Assembly (NCBI GenBank): GCA_002504845.1
Contig: DATW01000092.1
Coordinates: forward strand, 1 to 31,693
Direction: 5' to 3'
Source: Euryarchaeota archaeon UBA250
Lineage (GTDB): Archaea; Thermoplasmatota; Poseidoniia; Poseidoniales; Thalassarchaeaceae
DNA: 31,693 nucleotides
The notes beneath the pieces were generated by a model, which did not search any database, was not told the origin of the DNA, and saw only the letters and a program-made list of their open reading frames with translations. This document shows, piece after piece, positions 1 through 7,559 of this stretch. Position 1 is the first letter of the stretch. Every line of letters begins with the position of its first letter. The position numbers and the translations under genes were made by a program.

Positions 1-1
1 T

Positions 2-3000
2 TACCTTTCAACTGGTGGCCCCGGAATCCCTGAGCAGATCTGTGATGAGTCTGATGGTATACTTGCAAGGCAGGTACATCTCTCAGGTTGGTTGAATTCA
101 GGCTCAGGCGGCGGCGCAGACGTCCCTACCGACCCATCTAATCCCGATACCGACGGTGATGGGATGCCTGATGGCTGGGAGATTGAGAATCGGAGATGGA
201 TAGGCGATTCATATACAGGCGGGAACATATGGACATTGGACCCATTGGACCCAAGTGATGCGGACGAAGATGCAGATGGCGATGGACTGACCAATGGGTG
301 CGAATATCGATGGTCTGTGTTACTTGAGACCGTGAGGGAAAATGGTTTGGTGACTCATGGTGAATCAGCAGAAAGTGCGGCATCTTGGGTCGCTACAGAT
401 CCGAATCTGGTGGATTCAGATGGCGACACTCTTCCAGACGGATGGGAAGCTAGGTATGCATGTTCTTGGAATTTAGCCAATGCTGGAATCAACCCTCTCA
501 ATGGGAGTGACGCACTGGGGAATCCAGATGGTGATGGATATGATGTTGATGGGGATGGAATGCTCGCCCCTGAGGAGCAATTCGTGAATTGGCTAGAGTA
601 TCATCTAAGATCGGAAATACTCGTTGGAGGGTCATGGACATCAGTATTGGATCTCCCTGAAGGCTTCGATACCTGGATTTTTAATGCATCAGAACAAATT
701 AGCGATCCACAGGCCTCATTCGGGGAATTGGCAAGTACAGAAGTCACGAGCCTCCTGGCCGGCATAACAGAACTCGATACCGGCTCCTCCGACCCCGTCT
801 CCTCAGACTCCGACTCAGATGGGATGCCGGACGGATGGGAAGCATACCATGCAAGATGGTCGGTTTTCGATGAGCGTTGGACGCTCAATCCTGTAAATGG
901 GAACGATGATGTCGGCGACCCGGACGGCGACGGGCTCACTAACTGGGAGGAGTATAGCAGCATACCAGGGAATATGAGTGAGATCGACTCTCTTGTGACC
1001 TCTCCACAATTCTATCTCCTCAGCAATGGGGGAGACTGGATACCGACCCCATGGTTAACAGCCGACTCCATAATTTCCTTCGGAGAAGCAGCTAGGGCAA
1101 TCAATCAAGATAGCCCTCTGACGGCGGATCCAAACAACCCCGATACCGATGGTGACGGCCTACTCGACGGGGTGGAGATGATATTCACCAAATGGAATTA
1201 CGATGCTGACACATGGACCCTAAATCCACTTGTGCCTTCTGACGGGTATTTCGATTCGGATAGGGACGGATTAACTGACCTCGTAGAGCTTAATCTGACC
1301 AATACGAATCCTGCCAATGGTGCTCTCGCCCCTCCAGATGCACCCAGATTCCACGAGGAAGCGACCACATTAGACGCACTTGAGTCTATGAATCGAGTTT
1401 ACAGAGTCTTATTCACAAAACAAGGTAGGGCGCATATTGCAATCTCCCAATTCAATGAGTGGCAATCAAGCGGACTCATGCGACCACTCCTAGAAGCGCT
1501 AATGGGCGTGTCTGACCCCAGCGAAGAAGACACCGACCGCGACGGGATGAGTGATGGTTACGAATATTGGTTCACAGAGTGGGATTTGGAGTCAAATGAA
1601 TGGACGATCAATCCACTTACCTCCACGGACGTCGATAGGGATTCTGATGGGGATTCCTGGGACTGTAATGGCGACGGTCTGATATCACCCTCCGAGTCAT
1701 TCGATAACCTCGCTGAATACGAGTCTAGAGTATACGGCAAGCTCCTCGCCATCGATACAATCCCCTCTGGCCTAGGTACAGTTTCCTATGGATCCGATGC
1801 GATTGCTGCACTCCAGTATGAGGCTGGCCTGTCAGAAAATGAGTCTATTGATGAGATGTACAATATATTTGCAACCAAGTCCGAAGAATCCTTCGAGAGG
1901 ATGGGGCTGATCAACTCTTTCGACCCTGACAGTTTCAACCGCACTCTGTTGGGCATAAGCGACCCTACAAATGACGATTCAGACATGGACGGACTTCCCG
2001 ATGGGTGGGAATATTGCTACTCTATTTTCGGACACTGGTTACCTCTCCCGGAGGGACAGCTTAGGTGGTCATTGAACCCACTAAACCCTCTGGATGGTGC
2101 TTATGATCCTGATTCCGATGGCTGGTACGATCGAACATCAGGCGATAGCCCGGCAGAACAAGGTGTATGGGTTGACCGTATATTCCAATCTGCCAACTTT
2201 TCCGAGCAAATCGGATTCGGCAATTCACCGCTACTATTTACGAACTCAATGGAATTCGGCAATGGCACACTTCCACTTTCCAATGATTCGGACTCCGATT
2301 CCGTATTGATGGAGCCCATCTTCGGAATCGATGGCTCAGTCTCTGACTATCTTCAAAATTACAATCTCTCCGATGGTCGCGAGATACTCAAGTATGGCAC
2401 CAACGCTCTGGATAATGATACTGATGGGGATATGTTGCCCGATTATTATGAGTATCATATGGGTTGGAATGAGATGAATGACAATTGGTCCTCCCAGATG
2501 CAGATTGAAGTGGTGTGGCAACAGATATCATCCAATAGCTGGAAACCTGTGAATATCAACGGTGGCGCCATTTCGAGACCCATCTTGAATTGGACTTGGT
2601 TCACGCTTGATGCGACTGATGCATCGGATGTAGGCGGCGATGCCGATCGAGATGGAGATTATGATTGCGGGACAGGCGTTTGCCAATATGTCCCGTATAC
2701 AAATTTCCAGGAATATTTCGGAATAGTCAATGCCACTCTTTCCTCGCCCGCACTCGTCCGATCTGCACCCTTATTCGACTGTAGAGGCGATCCCGTTGAA
2801 GAGGGATGGCAGTTCAGGGAGGTGGTCCTCGGCCTATGTGGCCAGACATCATCGCTGTCTTCCAATTACTTCAGAATGAATCGAATCAGTATGAGTGATC
2901 GACTATATGCGCTGATTGTGGACGATAATGATGCTGACTATACCCAGATAGACACTAGCAATGACGAGGTCTTGCTCAGCGGTAATTGGACAGATTCCTA

Positions 3001-3238
3001 CAACCGTTTTGCAGGAGATGAATTCCATCTCCCCAATATAGGCCTTGGAGAGTATTCGTACGGTTGGTGGCTGTTGGATTTCGATGGCGATTCAATAGCC
3101 GATGGAACAGATCCAACCAACTGGGATACCGATGGAGACTGGCTGAACGATCGTTTTGAGATTGCCGACGATTTGCTCGACGGTATCAGAGGAAATTCCG
3201 GATCTCCCATCAGGTATGATGACAGATCTGTCCCGTGA
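2..3238 (+). CDS. Giant secreted Ca-binding repeat protein, 3' part (TSP3-like repeats), 5' partial
   Basis: The reading frame is open from the first bases of the window, so the N-terminus lies upstream; 1078 residues are visible. It is very acidic and built from about eight diverged units. Each unit starts with an Asp-rich loop such as DTDGDGMPDGWE, continues with a W(T/S)LNP(L/V) strand and ends with a second loop such as DPDGDGLTNWEEY. Loops of this kind are the calcium ligands of thrombospondin type 3 and related dockerin/EF-hand-like repeats, so the protein is probably extracellular and stabilised by Ca2+. The visible C-terminus has no membrane segment or sorting motif, so any anchor must lie upstream or be absent. 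Its TGA overlaps the GTG of the next gene (GTGA). Repeat type is well supported; ligand or enzyme function is unknown. Confidence 0.85.
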   Translation, partial: YLSTGGPGIPEQICDESDGILARQVHLSGWLNSGSGGGADVPTDPSNPDTDGDGMPDGWEIENRRWIGDSYTGGNIWTLDPLDPSDADEDADGDGLTNGCEYRWSVLLETVRENGLVTHGESAESAASWVATDPNLVDSDGDTLPDGWEARYACSWNLANAGINPLNGSDALGNPDGDGYDVDGDGMLAPEEQFVNWLEYHLRSEILVGGSWTSVLDLPEGFDTWIFNASEQISDPQASFGELASTEVTSLLAGITELDTGSSDPVSSDSDSDGMPDGWEAYHARWSVFDERWTLNPVNGNDDVGDPDGDGLTNWEEYSSIPGNMSEIDSLVTSPQFYLLSNGGDWIPTPWLTADSIISFGEAARAINQDSPLTADPNNPDTDGDGLLDGVEMIFTKWNYDADTWTLNPLVPSDGYFDSDRDGLTDLVELNLTNTNPANGALAPPDAPRFHEEATTLDALESMNRVYRVLFTKQGRAHIAISQFNEWQSSGLMRPLLEALMGVSDPSEEDTDRDGMSDGYEYWFTEWDLESNEWTINPLTSTDVDRDSDGDSWDCNGDGLISPSESFDNLAEYESRVYGKLLAIDTIPSGLGTVSYGSDAIAALQYEAGLSENESIDEMYNIFATKSEESFERMGLINSFDPDSFNRTLLGISDPTNDDSDMDGLPDGWEYCYSIFGHWLPLPEGQLRWSLNPLNPLDGAYDPDSDGWYDRTSGDSPAEQGVWVDRIFQSANFSEQIGFGNSPLLFTNSMEFGNGTLPLSNDSDSDSVLMEPIFGIDGSVSDYLQNYNLSDGREILKYGTNALDNDTDGDMLPDYYEYHMGWNEMNDNWSSQMQIEVVWQQISSNSWKPVNINGGAISRPILNWTWFTLDATDASDVGGDADRDGDYDCGTGVCQYVPYTNFQEYFGIVNATLSSPALVRSAPLFDCRGDPVEEGWQFREVVLGLCGQTSSLSSNYFRMNRISMSDRLYALIVDDNDADYTQIDTSNDEVLLSGNWTDSYNRFAGDEFHLPNIGLGEYSYGWWLLDFDGDSIADGTDPTNWDTDGDWLNDRFEIADDLLDGIRGNSGSPIRYDDRSVP
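131..3180 (+). repeat. Eight diverged TSP3-like protein repeat units
   Basis: Units begin near bases 131, 416, 806, 1136, 1526, 1976, 2411 and 3080, each opening with a D-x-D-x-D-G-x-x-D-G-x-E type loop. Spacing is irregular (about 285-660 bases) because variable inserts separate the paired loops. Conservation is at protein level, so the DNA copies have diverged and recombination between them is unlikely to be recent. Confidence 0.7.
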
Positions 3239-3723
3239 ACGAGGAAGACGGCATGGATGAGAATATTCGAATTCCGGGAACCGATCAGCCCGTCGGGGAA
3301 AGAATACTTTTCATTCATGAAAATATGGTCTCATTTGTCAAACAGTACAGCATGCCCGTAGTCGAGGTTGCACTGGTGCTTTCGAAGTACATCAGGATCA
3401 TCAGCCTGGAACTCAAGAATATAGCCGAATCAGCCAATGAAGAACTGCCAGAACATCTGTTGAAACCAATGTCTTTGGAAGATGACATGCAGGCCCCGTT
3501 AATTGACTCATTCCCATTGGATCGCCTGCTGGGCTCACTTGATGAAGATAGGATGGACATCCTCGATACGCTAATGCGCACGGCGATTAACTCCGTAGAA
3601 GCTCCATTTGCATCCGTGCTCGCACTACTCAGGGACTGGGAGAGATTGGTCAGAACTCAACTTTCTACATCTCGAAGTCCAGGCCATTTATTCAGCCCAA
3701 TCGAACTCCCGGAGACATTCTAG
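3235..3723 (+). CDS. Hypothetical helical cytosolic protein
   Basis: A 162-residue protein of no family I recognise. It has no signal peptide or membrane segment and is rich in Leu, Glu and Asp with long predicted helices, for example residues 30-65 and 95-140. The start is taken as the GTG that overlaps the previous stop (GTGA), which suggests translational coupling to the Ca-repeat protein. An alternative is the ATG at 3253, which has a GAGGAA stretch about seven bases before it and would give 156 residues. Coupling to a secreted protein suggests a partner in its production or export, but that is inference only. The stop lies one base from the stop of the opposing gene. Confidence 0.7.
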   Translation: MNEEDGMDENIRIPGTDQPVGERILFIHENMVSFVKQYSMPVVEVALVLSKYIRIISLELKNIAESANEELPEHLLKPMSLEDDMQAPLIDSFPLDRLLGSLDEDRMDILDTLMRTAINSVEAPFASVLALLRDWERLVRTQLSTSRSPGHLFSPIELPETF

Positions 3724-3724
3724 G

Positions 3725-4057
3725 CTATCGGGTCGACCCTCTAGATACTATGCCATTCGATACCCACCAAGAGTCAATTATGGACCAGATGTAGATTAGA
3801 GGCCAAAGGACAATTGTGAGTATGAGCGGTAGTTGGAGTATGAACCACCAGGCGCCCTTCTTGTGCTGTCTGTTGAAATGCTGTCCGAGATAGAGGAATG
3901 GTATGATGGCAAGCAGCGTAGAGAAAACGGGTCGGAACGCACCCCATGGCCCAATGCCCCCGCTCAACTCGTTCCAGATTGCCTTTATCACACCCAGAGG
4001 AGTCGCTCTTCCAGGTCCTTTTGGGTCCAATGTGACTGCAAGCTCGCCGGATGCCAT
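3725..4057 (-). CDS. Small two-helix membrane protein
   Basis: A 110-residue protein when started at the ATG at 4057 (MASGELAVTL). It has a polar N-terminal half, then two strong hydrophobic helices (about residues 44-60 and 69-91) joined by a basic loop, QHFNRQHKKG; the second helix is Trp-rich. The hairpin layout resembles TM2-type small membrane proteins, but no signature motif proves it. The frame continues upstream to an ATG at 4114 (129 residues), whose CAT overlaps the ATG of the divergent gene as CATG. The 4057 start is preferred because an AT-rich box lies 27-28 bases upstream of it and the extra N-terminal residues look untidy. Function unknown. Confidence 0.65.
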   Translation of the reverse strand: MASGELAVTLDPKGPGRATPLGVIKAIWNELSGGIGPWGAFRPVFSTLLAIIPFLYLGQHFNRQHKKGAWWFILQLPLILTIVLWPLIYIWSIIDSWWVSNGIVSRGSTR

Positions 4058-4080
4058 GAGGTGCGAGCCTAGCGACGCGA

Positions 4081-4088
4081 CAAATATG
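4081..4088. promoter_or_regulatory. Bidirectional TATA-like box
   Basis: CAAATATG is the only AT-rich stretch between the divergent genes. Its centre (about 4084.5) is 28 bases from the ATG at 4113 (+) and 27 bases from the ATG at 4057 (-). Archaeal TATA boxes are centred about 26 bases upstream of transcription starts, so one box could place leaderless transcripts on both strands. Transcription data would decide. Confidence 0.45.
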
Positions 4089-4112
4089 TGATGCAACCTC
4101 GGGAGGCCAGAC

Positions 4113-5120
4113 ATGCAGATTCCACCCCCTAGTCGGAAGCGGCCGATATTAGTAACTGGATTCGAGCCATTCGACGGTATGGAAGCCAATCATTCGTGGG
4201 ATATTGCAAGAGCAATAGCCAAAGAAATGGGAGATGAGGAGGCCACATGCAAACTACTTCCCGTTGACGAGGAAGGGTCAAAGATTGCTTCACGGGCAAT
4301 CAAATTAGGAGAATATTCGGGTGTTCTTCATCTTGGTATAGCGATGGACAGGAAGAGGGTTTGCATAGAGATCGAGGCCAAGAACAAATATGACGTCGGT
4401 AGAATCGACAATTCGGGCCGAATTTTGACTATGGAAAAAATAGTTCATGGAGCTCCAGATAATATTGCCACAACGTTGAGTAGACATGTTATCGACGAAT
4501 GCATCGAGGAGTCAGAAGATCTAGCCCTGAGTTCTGAATGTGGCGGATATATCTGCAATGAGACTTATTTCAGGTCATTGAATTCCGTATTGGAATCGGA
4601 TATGCACGTGGAGAAAAGACCTCTTCCAGTTCTTTTCATACACCTTCCATCGACTGAATTGGTGCCTCTTGACCGCCAGATCAAGGCTGTTTCAGATATC
4701 GCAGAAGCAATATCGGCACCTCCTTCGATGTTGGTGGTGGGGGCGCTTTTACGAGATTCATCGGGGCGAATACTATCTTGTAGGAGGCCCCTTGAAGATC
4801 AATGGTCCGGATGGTGGGAATTTCCCGGCGGAAAGGTATCGAAAGGAGAGACCCTCATGGAGGCCGTATCTAGAGAAGTTAACGAAGAACTCGGAATCCA
4901 CATAACGCCCGGACAAGAGGTAGCAAGGGAATTCTACAGATACGAGGATCGTTCTGTGGATCTGAGAATAATTGATTGTGGTGTGATAGACCCCGATTCG
5001 ATAACGCTTATCGAACACGATGAATCCGTTTGGCTAGATAGGGAGAATCTCAATGAGGTAAAGTGGCTTCCGGCCGACACTCCGATTATTGAAGACTGGA
5101 TAGCCAATGGTCTTCCCTGA
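4113..5120 (+). CDS. Pyroglutamyl peptidase I - Nudix hydrolase fusion
   Basis: A 335-residue two-domain enzyme. Residues 10-202 match pyrrolidone-carboxylate peptidase (peptidase C15), which removes N-terminal pyroglutamate from peptides: an opening ILVTGFEPFDG, the active-site Cys in GGYICNE (Cys148) and His in FIHLPS (His177). The catalytic Glu is probably Glu86 or Glu88 in the IEIEAKN segment; the alignment there is loose. Residues 206-335 form a Nudix domain with the full box GGKVSKGETLMEAVSREVNEEL and then a WLP element, as in MutT-like (d)NTP pyrophosphohydrolases. The linker is only a few residues and the frame is continuous, so the fusion looks genuine. The protein is cytosolic, with no signal. 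The gene ends directly against the opposing UPF0201 gene. Domain calls are strong; the reason for the pairing is unknown. Confidence 0.88.
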   Translation: MQIPPPSRKRPILVTGFEPFDGMEANHSWDIARAIAKEMGDEEATCKLLPVDEEGSKIASRAIKLGEYSGVLHLGIAMDRKRVCIEIEAKNKYDVGRIDNSGRILTMEKIVHGAPDNIATTLSRHVIDECIEESEDLALSSECGGYICNETYFRSLNSVLESDMHVEKRPLPVLFIHLPSTELVPLDRQIKAVSDIAEAISAPPSMLVVGALLRDSSGRILSCRRPLEDQWSGWWEFPGGKVSKGETLMEAVSREVNEELGIHITPGQEVAREFYRYEDRSVDLRIIDCGVIDPDSITLIEHDESVWLDRENLNEVKWLPADTPIIEDWIANGLP

Positions 5121-5621
5121 TTATAATCTCCGAGTATCTATCCACTCTGTTGAACTTCCATCCTCGTTCATCGCAAGATCGTCACCAGGCCGTCTGGGGA
5201 CGCTGTCTCTGCCGGGGTGGTCAGTCAGATTCGTAAGATAGCCATCGAGATCATTTTGCTTTATGGTGATGTCAATCGTCCCTCCGAGCGGGGCCTCATC
5301 GACTACGAAGGAGCATTTACCTGCCGCTGCAGCTTGTCTGGAGAGCGAGAATGTCGAGATTTCACCATCAGAATTCAAGGTCATCGCATCGAGGGCAGTG
5401 TCCAGGATTCTGTGATTACGAGCCTCTTCTATCATTGTGCCCAAACTCTCGACATTCGAAACAAGCCTCACCGAGGATGAATTAGTGGGAAATGACCCCC
5501 TCTCCGGCATATTCTCCGGAGACCAGCCAGGGAACATCTTTCGAACTGCATCAAGAACCAAATCGGGACGCTCATGATTCAACAGGGTAGTCGCGACAAC
5601 AATTTCCATTGATACCCCCAT
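5121..5621 (-). CDS. UPF0201 family protein (RNA-binding-like, COG1931)
   Basis: A 166-residue protein. The core matches the archaeal UPF0201 family: an N-terminal beta-strand and helix ending in KMFPGW, then NHRILDTALDAM, then SRQAAAAGKCSFV and EAPLGGTIDITI, equivalent to the family's RILDAAR, NKQAAFVGKVSF and SPLGPIEV blocks. Members have a fold related to RNA-binding exosome-associated proteins; no firm biochemical role is known. The family is about 135-150 residues, and this copy has an acidic C-terminal tail. The start could be the ATG at 5621 or the one at 5609 (MEIVVATT), which better fits family N-termini. The stop abuts that of the converging fusion gene with no spacer. Confidence 0.8.
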   Translation of the reverse strand: MGVSMEIVVATTLLNHERPDLVLDAVRKMFPGWSPENMPERGSFPTNSSSVRLVSNVESLGTMIEEARNHRILDTALDAMTLNSDGEISTFSLSRQAAAAGKCSFVVDEAPLGGTIDITIKQNDLDGYLTNLTDHPGRDSVPRRPGDDLAMNEDGSSTEWIDTRRL

Positions 5622-5690
5622 GTGCTAGTCATACATCACACCTATGCGAGGACAGGTGACATTCATGTCGAAAGTTGCAGGCCGACTACT

Positions 5691-6359
5691 ATGGCCGGAC
5701 GATCCTTTCCAATCATGCTCGGGCTTCTCCTCACCCCGACCATCATCCTTCTTGTTCTCAGAATGTCTCTTCCAGTCGTCGACTCAATATTGGTTTCCGA
5801 TAGAAATGTGCTCATCGGAATCCATGCCTTTGCTGCCTTAATTGGTCTAATTCTCGCAGGCAGAGGCACTAAAAACAAAGATCATGAATTTCTAAGATCA
5901 GGTGCTATAGATCGATTAAGTCGAACATATGAGCTTGAAGACGGCGGCCTCTGGTCTCGCGCAGATGAGGCTCTGGCCCGACTAGAACGTCGAAACAGCA
6001 AGAAGAAAGCGATCCAGATGTCTGGAGGGGTTGCCAGCATTAATGCGGAGTCACGAGAGCTAGATCTCGGCGATGAAGAACCGGGAGATATACGCGTATC
6101 TGGTGTAGAGGTGTCAAAAGACACTGGAGGCAAACAAAATTCATTGGAATCTGAAAAGAAACCTGTAACTCAACGAAAATCAAGAGGAATTTCGGCATGG
6201 CTCGATAGAAGAGCTGAGAGAGTGGCCAGGAAACGACTTGAGAAAATAAGATCAAAACAGTCTGAAAATAGTATGGCGACTACAGCCACTTGCAAAACAT
6301 GTGGTGCCACATCGCCCTACGGTAGTTCTTACTGCACTACTTGCGGGTCTTTGCTGTAA
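5691..6359 (+). CDS. Membrane protein with C-terminal zinc ribbon
   Basis: 222 residues from the ATG at 5691. The frame is open to a GTG at 5622, but the segment between lacks membrane character and is probably the divergent promoter region. Two hydrophobic helices occupy about residues 8-25 and 40-58; they are followed by a long charged, basic region (about 60-200) and a C-terminal CKTCG-x8-YCTTCG motif, a rubredoxin-like zinc ribbon of the DZANK/zinc_ribbon_2 kind. The ribbon is most likely cytosolic. Such proteins are common in archaea as adaptors, but no partner is evident here. It lies 53 bases upstream of dnaJ on the same strand and could be co-transcribed with it. Confidence 0.72.
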   Translation: MAGRSFPIMLGLLLTPTIILLVLRMSLPVVDSILVSDRNVLIGIHAFAALIGLILAGRGTKNKDHEFLRSGAIDRLSRTYELEDGGLWSRADEALARLERRNSKKKAIQMSGGVASINAESRELDLGDEEPGDIRVSGVEVSKDTGGKQNSLESEKKPVTQRKSRGISAWLDRRAERVARKRLEKIRSKQSENSMATTATCKTCGATSPYGSSYCTTCGSLL

Positions 6360-6381
6360 CGCCTGCGTCGGATTGAAAGAG

Positions 6382-6395
6382 GCCTCCCGCGAGGC
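6382..6395 (+). other. Short GC-rich hairpin upstream of dnaJ
   Basis: GCCTC-CCGC-GAGGC forms a perfect 5-bp stem with a 4-base loop, 18 bases before the dnaJ start. It could act in mRNA structure or as a regulator site, or be chance. There is no U-tract after it, so it is not a standard terminator. Confidence 0.25.
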
Positions 6396-6412
6396 ATCGC
6401 TGGGAATGCTGC

Positions 6413-7549
6413 ATGGCGAAGAGGGACTACTACGATGTCCTAGGCCTCGATAGGGGTGCCAGCGAGGATGAAATCAAGAAGGCTTTCAGGTCTCTTGCAA
6501 GGAAGTACCATCCAGACAAAAATCCTGATGACGAGCAGTCAGAAGCCATGTTCAAGGAAGTGCAGGAGGCATATGCCATCCTCTCGAATCCGGATGAACG
6601 TAGGAAGTACGATCGTTTCGGGCACAACCGACCAGGTGGCAGCCCATTTGGGCCAGGTGGATTCCAAGGGGTAGATATCAACATAGACGATTTGTTCGGC
6701 GGGGGCTTTGACAGCATCTTCAGTACATTATTCGGAGGCCGACAGACTCGTAGAAATCAGAGGGGTTCCGATCTCCTGTATCGCCACCAGATATCGTTCC
6801 AAGATGCATTCACCGGCACCGAAGCGGAGATAGAAATCGAAGTCATGTCTTCTTGCGAGGATTGTTCAGGCACCGGCGCATCCAGTCCAGGCGACGTTAA
6901 AGAATGCTCAACATGCGAGGGGCACGGACGTCTGAGGAGGATGCAACGAGTAGGCCCATTCACTCAGCAGGTCGTCTCCGATTGCCCTGCTTGCAACGGC
7001 GACGGCAAGACCATATCAAATCCCTGTGAGAAATGTCGGGGCGAAGGCCGACTCAATAAAAACCGGAGAGTTCGATTCACTGTACCTGCAGGAATAGATT
7101 CCGGTACTAGGCTCCGTATGAGTGGATACGGGGAAGCATCCAGGGATTCTAGGGGCGCCACCGGCCATCTCTATATTGAAGTAAAGCATGATGAACATCC
7201 TTGGTTCGAGCGCGATGGCGCAGATCTTTTAATGGCGCTTCCAGTCAATTATTCGAATATTGTCTTGGGATGTGAATTAGAGATACCCCACTTAGACGAC
7301 AAGCCACTCAAAATAAAAATTCCAAGCGGGTCCATGCCCGGCGACACCATCACAGTCAAGGGTCGAGGTTTTCCAAATTCAAGGCGAAGAGGACAACGTG
7401 GAGACGTCACAATAGTCCTGAGGCTCAAGTCGCCCCCTCGTCTTTCTCGGGCTGCAAAGAAGGCGCTGGAAGATCTGAGAACCCATATAGACGACGGCGC
7501 GACTCCAGAAGAATCAGCTAGGGATGAGGCTAAGCAGAGAAGAAAGTAG
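6413..7549 (+). CDS. dnaJ: Chaperone DnaJ (Hsp40, type A)
   Basis: A 378-residue co-chaperone that delivers unfolded clients to DnaK and stimulates its ATPase. The J domain (residues 1-70) carries HPD at 33-35. A Gly/Phe-rich linker (about 70-115) follows. The zinc domain has four CxxCxGxG-type repeats at Cys148/151, 165/168, 191/194 and 205/208, and then come the C-terminal peptide-binding beta domains ending near 350. All parts of a full type A DnaJ are present and the length is normal. The ATG is the obvious start (MAKRDYYDVLG). No dnaK or grpE is in the window, unlike the usual bacterial cluster. Archaeal DnaJ/DnaK sets are generally considered acquired from bacteria. Confidence 0.97.
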   Translation: MAKRDYYDVLGLDRGASEDEIKKAFRSLARKYHPDKNPDDEQSEAMFKEVQEAYAILSNPDERRKYDRFGHNRPGGSPFGPGGFQGVDINIDDLFGGGFDSIFSTLFGGRQTRRNQRGSDLLYRHQISFQDAFTGTEAEIEIEVMSSCEDCSGTGASSPGDVKECSTCEGHGRLRRMQRVGPFTQQVVSDCPACNGDGKTISNPCEKCRGEGRLNKNRRVRFTVPAGIDSGTRLRMSGYGEASRDSRGATGHLYIEVKHDEHPWFERDGADLLMALPVNYSNIVLGCELEIPHLDDKPLKIKIPSGSMPGDTITVKGRGFPNSRRRGQRGDVTIVLRLKSPPRLSRAAKKALEDLRTHIDDGATPEESARDEAKQRRK

Positions 7550-7559
7550 GCGGACAGAG

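Noticed and set aside
601..963. Ser/Pro-rich minus-strand ORFs within the Ca-repeat gene
   Set aside because: They are the antisense readings of Asp/Gly-rich repeats and have no independent start signal or family.
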